Below, one piece after another: positions 1 to 12,399 of a stretch of 64,000 nucleotides of DNA. A program made the position numbers and the translations under genes. The stretch covers positions 62,193,512-62,257,511 of the forward strand of contig NC_088863.1 in the NCBI RefSeq assembly GCF_032884065.1. The letters are read 5' to 3'. This DNA is from Artemia franciscana (Eukaryota; Arthropoda; Branchiopoda; Anostraca; Artemiidae). Numbering within the stretch: the stretch's first letter is position 1; every line of letters begins with the position of its first letter. The notes under the pieces are model-generated. The model made no database searches and was not told where the DNA came from. It worked only from the letters and a program-made list of their open reading frames with translations.

Positions 1-1395
1 GCTGCCCTACTAACATTTTATTGATCCTCTTTGAGTGGTGTCAACTGTGCTTCAGATGGGCAAAGGCCAAGGATTAAGAAATTATTCCCAGGTTTCCCAT
101 GTAATAGGATCAGTTCTAATCAATCTGGGCGCTTCAAGAAGGATCAGCTGAAAAGTGAAATCCAAGTGAAAAAGTTTATCAGTCCTCTTGGTCGACTCTT
201 TCTTTCCAAAAGACGTACTTGAATGAATTGGGAAGGATTAAAAATGGGCTATGCTCTTTCGCATGGTTGCAGGGGCTGTTCTATCATCGACGAATAGGTT
301 CAAATATTCGCAAGATTGATCCCAATAACATGAAATATATTGATACAAGCAAGAAAAAATGTTGGACTTGGGTAATATTTCAAGGACCCCGCCTTCAAAA
401 GATAGGCAAAAGAATGAGAAACTGTCAAGAATAACCTTCACAGGATTATTATTTAATGTATCCTAAACCATATTATAATATACAGTAAGATGTATAAACC
501 TATACTGTCAATAAACATGGATTGCATTATTCTGTTTCAATATTCTACTAACGCCTGATCCAGAGATGAACGAAATAGGAAAACCCTGGATCACAAAATA
601 ACCCCTATGAGGTTTCCCTTTAGAGTAACAGAATTCCTTCGAGACAATAATAAAAAAGAAACTAATATATTGACTGATTATATGCCATAATATATTATTA
701 AAGATACATTGAAAAGTTGCCTTATATCAAGATTAATTGATAAACTGCAACATAAAGATTCATTAAAAACCAAAGAAATATGGGTCAAACATTACCTGCT
801 GTATGTATGAAAGAAAACCAGGAAAAATAAACATTTAATGGGAAATAAAACTGCAATGGTATTATACACACGATCAATTATTATAATAAAAAAATAGCAT
901 CACATATGCAAGTTATTCTGTCAAACAGTACTGATAAAGAGGAAAGAACTTATTATTTAGACTTTATCGCATTATGGCTCAACTCTATCTTAAAAGATAA
1001 GCCATGGCTCAAAATAAATATTTGAACGCAAGTAATGACGACAACTTGAGATATTGCATTGATAGAGTTAAAATTAAGATTTGATGGAAAATTATGCATG
1101 ATTTTGAATGAAATCCAAAGTCAAAAAGCTTTTTTCCCGCCTTTCTGTTAGGGAATTGGCGAATTATAATTTTCAGGATACTTAAAAAAAATATCAAACA
1201 GAAGGAGCCCAAGCTTGACACCAAATATACAATGTCAAAGAGCCAACATTCAAAACAAGAAGGCGCTGGGCTCTTTTGAAATCACCAGATCAAGAGTCCA
1301 GAGTGGAGTTAACAATCCTATAATGCCAGGACTTTGGAGTCAGCATCTATTATTTATTGCTATATAGACTAGCAACTAACTGCAGCATCAAGGCG
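1..1395. other. AT-rich stretch, no gene recognised
   Basis: Short open frames at 31-222 and 219-434 have no recognisable domain and no splice or family context. The rest is AT-rich intergenic sequence. I see no RNA gene or clear transposon end here. Confidence 0.5.
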
Positions 1396-1399
1396 TCTG

Positions 1400-1660
1400 A
1401 GGCCAATACAGCTACAGTCGCTCCTCCTCTATCCCTACCTATTCCGACTCTCCCTCTTCACACCTTCCCAAGAAGTTTCCATTTCCTTAAATCTTTCCTT
1501 ATAACATCCTCCCATCCCAATTATGGGCAACCTGCTTTTGTTTGGCCCTAGACGGTTACCCAGGAAGGATGATCTTGGACAATCTGTCATCTTTCATCTG
1601 CAGAACGTGTCCTAGCCATCTCAGCCCATCCCCCATTATAGCCCTAGAAAGCAGAATTGC
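1400..1660 (-). mobile_element. LINE 3' tail fragment (RTE-like), minus strand
   Basis: Read on the minus strand, the segment encodes LGHVLQMKDDRLSKIILPG and, after a short break, an ETSWEGVKRE-like stretch. This is the end of the reverse-transcriptase ORF of RTE-like LINEs (the W-LGH-VLRM-x-DR-LPK block followed by the KDLKEM-x-TSWEGVKRE block). The same tail occurs at 48950-49210 and, shorter, at 46191-46260, so it is a dispersed family. Only the 3' end is present, as expected of 5'-truncated LINE insertions. Confidence 0.55.
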
Positions 1661-2140
1661 ACACATTTTTCTTAGAGCTTACTGTTTGAGATATGGTCAG
1701 TCAGTTGGGTACCCAGAACAAACCGCTGGGATTAAAGAGGCACTTTGTTTCCTGTTCAACTCACCACTGACATACTGCCCATTAGACAGCTCTTTATTAA
1801 TGAAATTTATAAGCAATTTCCAACATGATTTTAAGCCCAAATTTTCTGTTTGTGAGATCTTAGAGATTAAAAATGTATTTAAAACACTCAAAATTTCCGC
1901 ATGTGGGATAGATTTTTCATAGTGGCTATTATTTACAAAAATGACCTATGATATCTTGCAATACAGATCATTAAGGATGTATGGGAAATGGAAATGTGTA
2001 GTCAGGTAACATATATTCTGATCGAAACTTACATTTTTGGTAAATGGCCTTTTTAGACATTCATCACCAAGTATGGTGGAAATAAAATTTGATTGTTTGA
2101 ATGTATTAAGAGAAAATTAGACAAACATATATATCTGAAA
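1661..2140. other. AT-rich stretch, nothing recognised
   Basis: A 126-codon open frame starting at 1542 runs through here, but its first part is antisense to the LINE tail and the remainder shows no motif. I do not call a gene. Confidence 0.4.
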
Positions 2141-4655
2141 AAAAAAAACAAGAGCTAAGAGCTCATATGGCACTTGTGACGAGGTCGGAAGAGCCAAGAG
2201 CTCATATGGTATGCGCTCTAGCAAAATTCTACGAATCAATAGATTGCTTTAAAAGGAAAATCAGAGGCTTAATGCCAGTCGGGATTAAAATAAGAGCTCT
2301 GAGTCACGGGGTCCTTGTAAACATCAAAATTCATTAAGACCCTATCATCCACTCGCAAGTTAAAAATACCTAAATTTTTCTAATTTTTCCTCTCCCTTCA
2401 GCCCCCCAGATGTTCGAATCGGGGAAAACGACTTTATCAAGTCAATTTGTACAGTTCCCTGACACGCCTACCAATTTTCATCGTCCTAGCACGTCCAGAA
2501 GCACCAAACTCGTCAAAGCACTGCACCCCACCGTCTAACTCTCCCAAAGAGAGCAGATCCAGTCCGGTTACGTCAGTCACATATCTACGACATTTATAAG
2601 CATTTTCCAAAATTTCTGGTTTCCCCCTCCAGCTCCCCCTGATGTCAGCAGATCTGGTCGGGATTTGAAACAAGAGCTCTGATACATGAGTTTCTTCTAA
2701 ATATCATATTTAATTAAGATCCGGTCACGCGTTCTTAAGTTATAAATACCTCAATTTTTCTAACTTTTCCAAATTAACATCCCCCAGCTCCCCTAAAGAG
2801 AACGGATCCGTACCAATTATGTCAATCTCGTATCTATAACTTGTGCTTATTCTTCCCATCAAGTTTCATCCCGATATCTCCACTCAAAGAGTTTTCCAAG
2901 ATTTCCAGTTTTCAAGATTTCTGTTTCCCCCCTCCAACCCTATATGTCCCCGGATCCGATTCCAATTGAAAATGGATCATCTGAGACATAAGATTCTTCT
3001 ATATATCAAGTTTCATTGAGATCTGATCACCCATTCGTAAGATACCTCGATTTCACGTTTTCTAAGAATTCCGGCTTCCCCCTCCAACTCCCTTCAATGT
3101 CACCGGATCTAGTCGGGATTTAAAATGAGTTTTAAAGCAAAAGATCCTTCTAAATATGATCACCTGTCCGTAAGTTACAAATACCTCATTTTTCCGAATT
3201 ACTCCCCCCACCCCGACTCCACCAAAGAGAGCGGATCTGGCTATGTCAGTCACCTATCTTGGACTTGTGCTTATTCTTTCCACCAAGTTTCATCCTGATC
3301 TCTCCACTTTAAGCGTTTTCCAAGATCTTCAGTACCCCCCACTAATGACACTGGACCCGGTCGGGATAAAAAATATCCGTTCCGGTTATGTCAATCCCGT
3401 ATCTAAGACTTGTGCTTATTTTCCCCGCCAAGTTTCATCCCGATCCCTCCACTCTAAGCATTTTCGAAGAGTTTAGGTTCCCCCCTGCATCCCCCTCACC
3501 GGATAAGGTTCTGAGAGCTCTGAGACATGATTTCCTTCCAAACATCAAATTTCATTCAGATCCGATCACTCCTTCGTAAGTTAAAAATACCTCATTTTTC
3601 TAATTTTTCAGAATTAACCCTCCCCCCACTCCCCCAAAGAGAGTGGATCTGTCCCAGTTATGTCAATCACGTATCTAGGACTTGTACTTATTTTTCCCAC
3701 CAAGTTTCATCTCAAACCCTCCACCCTAAGCGTTTTCCAAGATTTTAGGTTCCCCCCTCAATTACAACCAATGTCACCGGATCCAAGCGGAATTTAAAAT
3801 AAGAGCTCTGAGACACGATATCCTTCCAAACTTCAAATTTCATTAAGATCCGATCACTCCTTTGTAACTTAAAAATACCTCATTTTTCTGATTTGTTCAG
3901 AATTACCTCCTCCTCCCCCAAACAGAGCGGCACCGTTCCGGTTATGTCAACCACGTAGCTAGGACTTATGCTAATTTTTCCAACCAAGTTTCGTCCCGAT
4001 CCCTCCACTCCAAGCGTTTTCCAAGATTTTAGGTCCCCCTCAATTCCCCCCCCCCATGTCACCGGATCCAGTCGGGATTTAAAATAAGAGCTCTGAGACA
4101 CGATATCCTTCCAAACTTCAAATTTCATTAAAATTCGATCACTCCTTCGTAAGTTAAAAATACCTCATTTTTTCTAATTCTTCAGAATTACCCCCCCCTC
4201 CCCCAGCTCCCCCAAACAGAGAATGTTCGTCCCGGTTATGTCAATAACGTATCTAGGACTTCTGCTTGTTTTGCCACCAAGTTTCATCCCGATCCCTACG
4301 CTCTAAGCGTTTTCCAAGATTTTAGGTTCCCCCTCCAAGTCCCCCAATGTCACCAGATCTGGTCAAAATTTAAAATAAGAGCTCTGAGACACGATATCCT
4401 TCCAAAAATTGAATTTCATTAAGACCCCATCACCTGTTCGTAAGTTAAAAATACTTCATTTTTTATATTTTTTTCCGAATTAACCGGCCAAGATGGTCAA
4501 ATCGAGAAAATGACTATTTCTAATTTAATCTGGTCCGGTCCCTGATACACATGTCAAGTTTCATCGTCCTAGCTTGCCTAGAAGTAGCAAAACCGGGACA
4601 GACAGACAGAATTTGCGATCGCTATATGTCACTTGGTTAATACCAAGTGCCACAA
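2141..4655. repeat. Array of ~290-bp repeats with subterminal inverted repeats and a 3' hairpin
   Basis: A degenerate array in which the same block recurs about every 280-300 bp, clearest from 3224 to 4213: an AAAGAGAGCGGATC-like start, then a GTTATGTCAATCACGTATCT-like segment, a CCAAGTTTCATCCCGATC-like segment, and AAGAGCTCTGAGACA. TGGCACTTG at 2168-2176 is matched in inverted orientation by CAAGTGCCA at 4644-4652, and a perfect 7-bp stem (4630-4636 with 4643-4649, 6-nt loop) sits at the right end. Short inverted repeats near both ends, a central tandem array and a terminal hairpin are the architecture described for Helentron-derived HINE/DINE-1 elements. That family assignment is inference. 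Some monomers are incomplete. Confidence 0.6.
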
Positions 4656-5170
4656 TTAAAAGGGAGGGTAAGAGGAGAAGCGGAAATCAACAAAATAATC
4701 TAAGTCTTACAATCCTAAACAGCTTAAGAAGGTGTAATTTTCCTTTGGATGTGTAGTTTTCTTTTAACAACTTTTGAATTATTATGAAAAAGTGGTTTCA
4801 AAATTGAATAATTTAGTTTTTCCTATTAGCCGTATTTATTCAAAACTAACTAATGATCGTATTTCAAAACCATTGTTTTAATAATTCAAAAATAGTTAGT
4901 TTAAATTAATTATTTTCACAGATTAAGCAAATTATACAAAGTTTACTTGTTCTATGCATGCAAACTAAAATGTTACTTTTGTAATTAAGTATTCTTACCT
5001 GCTTATGCAGCCTGTCACAAGCCAGGATAAAGAGGGAGGGTTGGGGTGTGCTTGCGACCCACTCTGGTAAAAAACCCTAAGCAAAGAAACATCTATTGAG
5101 AATAGCTTCGGATCTGATTGTTTTTTTTATGACAACCACACGCCCACAGACACGATTTTTGACAGCGAAA
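4656..5170. other. AT-rich stretch, nothing recognised
   Basis: No coding, RNA or repeat signal that I can name between the hairpin-ended repeat array and the LINE endonuclease fragment. Confidence 0.4.
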
Positions 5171-5179
5171 GAAGTCCTT

Positions 5180-5560
5180 TAAATTTGAATTCTGAAACGT
5201 CTGAACGATGTCCCAGTTGTCAAAGAACAAGTTTTATAAGAAATGAGCCAGAACGATCTAGACATCCTCGCTGTGACCTAGGAACGATGGCCTGGTTCAG
5301 GCCTCAAAAAGTTGCTAAGTATATACAGCATCATATTCAGTGGACCGGAGTCAAGGAGAGAACACGGAGTTACCCTTATGATGACGAGAAAAACCAGTCT
5401 ATCCCTTTTAAAGTGGCAGCCAGCTTCATCTAGAACTCTCACCGCCAGGTTTGCCAGCCAGCATCCAAAATTGTCTGTGGTGGTCTGTTATGCACCCAAA
5501 ACGAAGCAAGCGATGATGTAAAAGAAGAATTTTACATATTCCTGTAATCAGTTGCTAATT
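5180..5560 (+). mobile_element. LINE endonuclease fragment (RTE-like)
   Basis: Two overlapping plus-strand frames together show the N-terminal part of an apurinic/apyrimidinic-type LINE endonuclease: a D-ILAVTE-x-RWPGSG-like block, a GVTLMMT block, and SSRTLTARFASQHPKLSVVV followed by CYAPK. These correspond to the EN motifs around the conserved glutamate and the (S/T)-RI-I-ARF / VVCYAPT strand of RTE-type elements. The frame switches near 5312 and ends in a stop at 5521, so it is a dead fragment. No reverse transcriptase follows. Confidence 0.65.
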
Positions 5561-5639
5561 GGTCGTCACTAGTCAATCAGTAATCAGTCAGCTGTAATTA
5601 TTATGTATATGGGGGGGGGGGCTAAAGATCTTTTCATTA

Positions 5640-6510
5640 GTCCAGTAATTCGAGAATTCCTAAACTTGCGAGTTTCATTTTCATAAAGCATTTTTGCTTA
5701 CCGTTTGATATATTAATAAAAAAATTGAATAGTTTTTACTTCTTTGGCCATTCTGTAACTATGCCTTACAAAATTAGTTCCGCGAATATCACTAATTTTA
5801 GTTACGTGGAAGAATCTTTCCATGGAGAAATTGTTCATTGGGGAAGGGAATTTTCCATAGAATGGGATTTAGATTTCCCAACATTATTTAAAAGCGATCA
5901 GCAATTAAGCGAAAAAACAAGTTTTTTCAGCTGAAAGTAAGCAACATTAAAACTTTAAACGAAAAGGAAATATAATGCATATGAGGAAAGTCGTCTCTTC
6001 TCAATAGCTTGGTCTTACACTAAAGCTTCTTGTATACTTTTAAAGAGGTAATTATTCTAATTAAACCGCCTTTATGTTTCAGGAGTCATTCTTTAGTAAC
6101 TGAAACAAAAATCAAACTTGGTGATTATTCGTAAAAAAAAGGTAAAATTAATATGCAAATTTCGTTTTAATAATTCATGCAAGGTGAGCCAAATTCAAAG
6201 CCTTCATTAATTCAAAAATGTTATGAAACTAAACAAAATAAAAACAATTAACTGAAAGTAAGCCGCGACATTAAAACCTAAAACGAACAGAAGTTATTCT
6301 GTATATGAAAGGGGCTGTCCCCTCCTCAACACACCACTCTTTACGCAAAATATTCATTCTTTTTCACAACTCTACTTTTTAAAACAATAAAAACTTTAGC
6401 GTAAAGAGTGGAGCGTTGAGGAGGGGACAGCCCCTTACATATACGGAATAACTTCTGTCCGTTTTGAGTTTTAATGTTGCTCCTTGCTTTTAGTTAAAAA
6501 AAAAATTTCT
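5640..6510. repeat. Dispersed hairpin repeat family, copy 1
   Basis: The right part (about 6249-6497) folds into a long imperfect hairpin. One arm reads GAACAGAAGTTATTCTGTAT then a GGGGCTGTCCCCTCCTCAAC-like block and CTCTTTACGC (to 6345). The other arm (from about 6399) is its reverse complement, GCGTAAAGAGTGGAGCG and onwards. The same arms occur at 40490-40710, 40840-41060, 63190-63400 and 63700-63935. I remember this family from brine shrimp DNA. No protein is encoded. It is probably a non-autonomous element or foldback repeat; the class is unknown. Confidence 0.6.
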
Positions 6511-6559
6511 ATATTTAAATAACAAAGCAATATGGAGGAGTAAAAAAGATTAACAAGCT

Positions 6560-7990
6560 TGCTCATTTACTGAACCTTCAACATGTCTCAGTTTTCACAC
6601 CTGAACCTGATGTCCCTCTACCTCCCCCCTACAAACTATGATATAAAAACCCTAATGGAAAGTACCAAGGTATTACCTATAGATGTCCTCTAATGTACAA
6701 ATTTAAATATCTTCCAAGTCACCCCGACTACTAAGAGAAATTGCTGGTGATAGAAGAACTGCTCATAAAAATCTTTTGGACATCATTTACCTCAAGAGAG
6801 CTACCAGAAGACTGGAAAGTAGCCAACATAATGCTGGTATTCAAAAAGGTGATTGCATAAAAAAAAAGTATAAGCATTATCAACATATTAGCATACCTTT
6901 GGTTGTTGTTGCTATAATGCTTAAGCATATAGTCAAAGATTTATTTTTTTTTAATATTCAACCACCAACAAGATCTTGTCACCTAAGTAGCATGGATTCC
7001 AATCAGGAAAATCAATCAACACAAACCTACTGGAATCATATGACTAAGTATAAATTGACCAAGTACACCCAGTTGACCTACTGCAGCTAAACCTTTGACA
7101 AGGTACAGCATAGTAACTGCACTCCAAATTATCTGCTGCCAGCATCAATTCATCCCTGATAGACCGGCTAATGAATTTCCTTATCAACTGCAAGCAAAAA
7201 GTCTATTTATTTGAGACAGGTAACCAGCCAATCTACTCTGATGAGGCTATATCAATGAATTGGGTACTAGAGGGAACTATACTAGGACTAACCATTTTTC
7301 GTTGATAATCTGCATTTGCTTGCTGATGATGCCACAATTTTTGGTATTACTAAGCCATAGAACAGCCAACATAATCTAGACAGGCTATAGGATTGGAATC
7401 AAGGCTGGCTTCTCCAATTCAATACAATCAATTGCTGTATTGCACCTTGGGCCCAACAACCCAATGGCTACCTACTCAATTTCAAATCTCATCACTAAAT
7501 AAGGGAGTAACTAGAGAATAGAGAAGAAGAAAAGGACCTAGGAGTAACTGTTGAGGTTCCACAGCCATATTCAACAAGTTGTTTCCGGAGTTTATTCCAT
7601 CCTTGGCCTATTGAAAAGGATCATCAGTAGGCAAAAGGCAACAATATTTATATACTTTTTTAAGGTTTTCATTAGGCTCCATCTAAATTTTGGCAAGTGC
7701 CTTGCTGGTCCCTCTTATCAGCAAGATGTTAGACTCATTGATAATGTTCAAAATCAAGCAGCCAAATTTGTGAAAAGCCTAAAATCAGCTTCATATGAGG
7801 AACACCTCACATAACTTAAACCAACTACCCTTGTCTACAGATTCATGCACAGCAATGATGTTGACTTACAAATTCTACCATCTTCATTGGCAGCCATAAT
7901 ACCAGCCATTACCTCCCAAGAGAACACTCAAACAAGCTCACCAAGGCTAAGCTCCTGAATTGGGGCTGTTGAGAAGGAAACATGTATGAA
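6560..7990 (+). mobile_element. Degraded LINE, CR1-like reverse transcriptase
   Basis: Several plus-strand frames in series carry the reverse-transcriptase blocks of CR1-like LINEs. At 6790-6870 there is LPEDWKVANIMLVFKKGD (consensus P-x-WK-A-V-P-FKKGD). Near 7320-7345 is LLADDATIFG (the A-DD catalytic block). At 7551-7814 is the thumb/C-terminal region with ILGLLKRII and CLAGPSYQQDVRLIDNVQNQ. The frames are broken by stops and shifts and the 5' part with endonuclease is missing. The 3' end lies around 7990, where recognisable coding sequence stops. Confidence 0.7.
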
Positions 7991-9215
7991 AAAAAATTCT
8001 TTGCAGAAAAATTGCAATTAACACATTTTGCAACAATTCTTCAATACCAATACCCCCTAATTTTCAAACATCTAGGCCATTTTCTATGCATCACTCTTGT
8101 TTCAATCTGCATACCAATAAATTGAACCAATAACGACAAAATTAAGAAATAGGAAAACACACAAGGTATAGAGGCTACTTTCAGCTATATATTTGCACAT
8201 TAAGGGGGAGGAGTGAAGGTGGGACAACTGTCAAAATGTGTTGACTACAATTATTCTGTATATTATGAAATAAGAGTTGTTTTCATAAGATTTTTCCTAC
8301 TCTACTGCTCTAATTCTAGGTTTACATCTTACCTTCTAAGATAGAAAAAAAAAAATAACTACAACCCTACCCAAAATTTAGACAAATCCAATGTTGTCAC
8401 AACTGCAGGGTAAATTTTCTGAGTAACTCCCTAAGAAAATAAACAAACTTTTAAAATCAGAATTTTACTGTGAAACCACATAAACATTTATTTGTGTTGG
8501 ATATTAACTTTATATCCTACTTCCTATTTTGTAAATAGGTCAAGGTTAAATACCCTGAGTTGTAAATATGAACTCTGTAAGCTGCTCCTTTCTTCAAATT
8601 TATTTAACATTTCATCAAAATGATTGAAACTGAATTGTATATAAACAATTCAGCACATATTTTTGCACATTAGGAGTGTGGGAGTAGGGTTTATTTCTGA
8701 TGCAAGTAAAAGTCATTTGGATTCAGGATAAAATTTTAATTCCAAAAGTAATTCTATAATCTATTTCATAACAAGGATATCTCACTAGTGGGTATTGGAA
8801 ATTTAACCTTTTCTAAGCAGTATTGTGGGGACTGCATAGTGATTTAATGCTTGAAATGGGGTTTAGCTGTCTGAATAGCCTACTGGGCACCCTTAAGCTA
8901 TCAGGGGCTACATCTGAGATCACCATTATAATCCCTTATGTAAAATTCTTTACTAGGTTTCAGGTATATCCAATGATTTCTGAAGTTATAATATCGTGAG
9001 CTACAGCAGTGCTATAAAAATATGGAATTTTTGGTAAAAAAAAAAAGATTCCATTTAAAAAAAAATTGTGTTTTTAATTACAAAAGGCACTAGATGTAGC
9101 AATTTCCTTTAAAATGAGCCATTGAACAACTCTTGACAATATTCCAGTGTCAAGCTATCTGTGGAAAAGAAGAAAAAAGAATTATGTTGTATGTAAAGAA
9201 TATCATATCAAGAAT
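7991..9215. other. AT-rich stretch, nothing recognised
   Basis: Long AT-rich sequence with short poly-A runs (for example near 8346 and 9040). No coding or RNA signal is visible. Confidence 0.4.
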
Positions 9216-10140
9216 ATATGAGCTAATAGCTCATATGGCACTTGTGACAAGGTTGGAAGAGCCAAGAGCTCATATCGCATAAGCTCTAGCAAAATTCTAA
9301 GAATCAACAGATTGATTTAAAAGGAAAATCAGAGGCTTAATTCCAATCAGGATTTAAAATAAGAGCTCTGAGACACAAGGTCCTTCTAAATATCAAAATT
9401 CATTAAGATCTTATCACCCATTTGTACATTAAAAATACCTCATTTTTTCTAATTTTTCCTCTCCCTTCAGTCTCTCAGATGGTCGAGCCATGGAAAACGA
9501 CTTGCCTGCCAATTTTTAGCACTGAACTCGCCAAAGCACTGGACCCCCCCCCCCCCAAAGAGTGGATCCAGTCTGGTCCATCATGTATCTACAACATTTG
9601 CTTATTCTACCCCATCAAGTTTCATCCCAATCTCTCCACTCTAAGCATTTTCCAAGATTTCTGGTTTCCCCATCCAGCTCCCCCCAATATAACCAGGTCT
9701 GGTCAAGATTTAAGATAAGAGCTCTGAGACATGAATTCCTTCTAAATATCAAATTTCATTAAGATCCAATCATCCATTTCTAAGTTAAAAATATCTAATT
9801 TTTTTCAATTTTTCCTCTCCCTCCAGCCCCCCCAGATGGTCGAATTGCGGAAACAACTGTTATTAAGTCAATTTGTGCTGGTCCTTGGCAAACCAACTAA
9901 TTTTCATCATCCTAGCACGTCCAGAAGCACCAAAATTGCCATAGCACTGGACCCCCCCCCAACTCCCCCAAAGAGAGCAGATCCAGTCCAGTTATGTCAA
10001 TAAAGTATCTAGAACTTGTGTGCTTATTCCCATCAAATTTCATCCTGATCTCTCCACTCCAAGTGTTTTCCAAGATTTCTGTTTCCCCCATCCACCCCCT
10101 GATCTGATTTTATTGAAAATGGGGCATCTGAAACACAAGA
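9216..10140. repeat. Second, 3'-truncated copy of the ~290-bp repeat array
   Basis: It starts with the same left end as the copy at 2141: AGCTCATATGGCACTTGTGA, with TGGCACTTG at 9236-9244. It runs through about three degenerate monomers containing AAGAGCTCTGAGACA and the CCATCAAGTTTCATCCCAAT-like segment. It stops near 10140, at the beginning of the LINE fragment, without the hairpin end, so it is truncated there. Confidence 0.6.
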
Positions 10141-10144
10141 TTGT

Positions 10145-10930
10145 TTTGTTAACACCTTGATGTTAATGGTGAATATGAACAGTATTTTGGAAAGTCCTCA
10201 TGCTTGTCATTGATGAGGAAAGAAGGTGAAAAGCTTCTGGTCTGCTTGCAGGAGGTATCTGAAGGTGAGCATCATGTCATTATACCTATGCCAAAAAACA
10301 GATGTTGGGAGGTTAGAGGATTGTAATATATTGCAGTAGGGCTGACTGCATAAACCATAGATGCATTTGGTGGCTCTCTTTTGGACACCTTCAATGAGGT
10401 GGATGTCACTCTTGTAAAAAGGACCAGCAAGACATGTTCCAAAATCCAGGACTGGTCTGATCAGAGCTTTATATAGTTTCGGAAAAACTGTAGAGCATCA
10501 ATGGTTCTTTTCAGGAGTCCCAAATTTGCATTTGCTCTTGAAACTACTAGGGCTGTGTATTCATGGAATTTTAAACCATTATCCAACAGGACTCCTAGGT
10601 CTCTACCACGACTAGATGTAGGAAGCAATACTGTCAAGATGTTTTGCCATTGTACATAGTGTACTGGTGCTGCAGAATACCACAGCTGAAATGTAGAGCA
10701 ACAGATTTTGAGATGTTGAAGGACAGAAGCAACTTATCTGCCTAGGCTTGAATTTGGTTTAGATTGGCTTGTAGGCTACTGTTGTCCACAGTACCAAACA
10801 GCTTGGAGTTGTCAGCAAAAAGAGTCAGGCAGTTTTTGTTTGAGCTGTAGATGAGGAATAAGGTCAGTCCTTGTATGCAACCCAGATTGCTAGCTTCTGC
10901 TTCAACCTGGATGAAACTTACATAATCCAC
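10145..10930 (-). mobile_element. CR1-like LINE reverse-transcriptase fragment
   Basis: Read on the minus strand from about 10930 down, the segment encodes GLTLFLIYSSNKNCLTLFAD followed by NSKLFG (the catalytic A-DD block with one Asp replaced by Asn). It then has SRGRDLGVLLDNGLKFHEY, NANLGLLKRTIDAL and DFGTCLAGPFYKSDIHLIEG, the RT C-terminal region typical of CR1-type elements. It is related to the plus-strand copy at 6560-7990. The fragment has stops and is non-functional. It abuts the truncated repeat array on its left. Confidence 0.7.
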
Positions 10931-11129
10931 ACTTATAGTGAGTTTAATAGTTCTTTAATATAATTCACCAATCTATTAAGTTGTTTTTGGTAGTAAATAT
11001 TTCATTTAGTATTGGATAGAGTTCATATAATCTAAAGTATAGTATTTAAAGCAACATCTTTAAATTTAGAATTTAAAAAATAAATTTTAGTTATTTAAGT
11101 TATTATGGGCAAGAGTTTGTTCTTTATCA

Positions 11130-11460
11130 TAATCTTATTATGGGATGTAATTGCCTCTTACTAGGTTGTAAGATTCCACTGCAACCCAGATTCTCTTGGT
11201 AAGCTATAGGCTAGATTATGTTCTTTATTTTAATTGTTTTTTGATCTGATTCTACTTTTAGGGGTTATGATCTATTTCAATTTTTGCTACATATGGGCTG
11301 TGATTGTCTCTAACTAGGTTGCTAGCTACTGATGCAGCCCAGATGTGTTGAAATTAAAAACAAGGACTTATTGACTATTTCATTTCTTACTATGTGGTGT
11401 GATCATCTCTTACTACATTGCTAGCTATTGCTGCAGCCCAGAAAGTGATTTGATATCAGC
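11130..11460. repeat. Three degenerate ~120-bp repeats
   Basis: Three successive blocks carry a TGTGATTGTCTCTTACTAGG-like segment followed by TTGCTAGCTACTGATGCAGC-like sequence and CCAGA: about 11139-11192, 11287-11342 and 11397-11443. They are imperfect copies with no coding potential. Confidence 0.45.
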
Positions 11461-11564
11461 CAAGTAGTCTAAATATTATGTAGAGATGATGAGTGGAAAG
11501 CTAAATGTTCTATATGCCCACCTCTGACATCTCCCAGCCAGCCATAGAAAAATTATGGGAAAGA

Positions 11565-12375
11565 GAAAATTTAAATTGATTGGCACTTCAAATCAATTTG
11601 ATACCTGACAAGTTTGCTATTTTAAACTAAAGTTTATATATACATGGGATGTTTAAAGCCAACTAGTTAGCTAATTCTATGAAGTATAGCCTACACAGTT
11701 CTCTTAAATATCTAATTCAGGCTGAAGTGCATATACATACATGAGATCTCATAGCCAACTGGTTGGCTAATCTAAACATGTGTATATAGCTGAGACTTCA
11801 ATAGCAAACTAGTTAGCTAATTTTACTGCAAATTCCACAGTCATGTTATTAGCTGACTAATTGGTTAATTTGGACTGAGGTGTATATACAGGTGAGATCT
11901 AATAGCCAACTGGTTGGCAAATTTAAACAAATGAAACTTTATTGATAGTTGACTATTTTGCCATTTTAAAGTAAAGTTTATATATTATGCATATGGATAA
12001 TAACAGCCAACAGGTCAGCTATTTCTAGGTTGTAAAGTATATACTGTTCTCTTATTAACTGACTATTTGGCTAATTTAGGCTGAGGTTTATATAGCCTAT
12101 TAGCCAACTGAGAGGCTAATCTTAATATGTGTAGGCTATATAGTTGAGACTATAGTAGCAAACTAGTTAGCTAATTTTACTATCAATTAGAAACTTTATT
12201 GATAGCTGACCAGTTGGTTAATTTAAACTAAAGCTTACATATAACTGGGAAATTAATACCCAATTAGTTAGCCAATTTCACAAGCATATTAGAAACTTTA
12301 CTGACAGCTGACAAGTTGGCTATTTGAAAAAAAGAGTATGTATATGAGGGATAATAATAGCCAACTTGATAGTGC
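11565..12375. repeat. Array of ~50-bp repeats with palindromic AGCCAACTAGTTAGCTAAT core
   Basis: The core AGCCAACTRGTTRGCTAATT recurs about every 45-55 bp, for example near 11669, 11755, 11804, 11852, 11904, 12007, 12151, 12205 and 12304. The core is itself close to a perfect palindrome. The same CAACTAGTTG-type core builds the arms of the foldback element at 50070-52650, so this could be a fragment of a related element. No open frame is maintained. Confidence 0.55.
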
Positions 12376-12399
12376 ATGTATTTCTATTAGCAACCTGGT

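Noticed and set aside
1542-1922. 126-codon plus-strand open frame
   Set aside because: Its start is antisense to a LINE 3' tail and the remainder has no motif.
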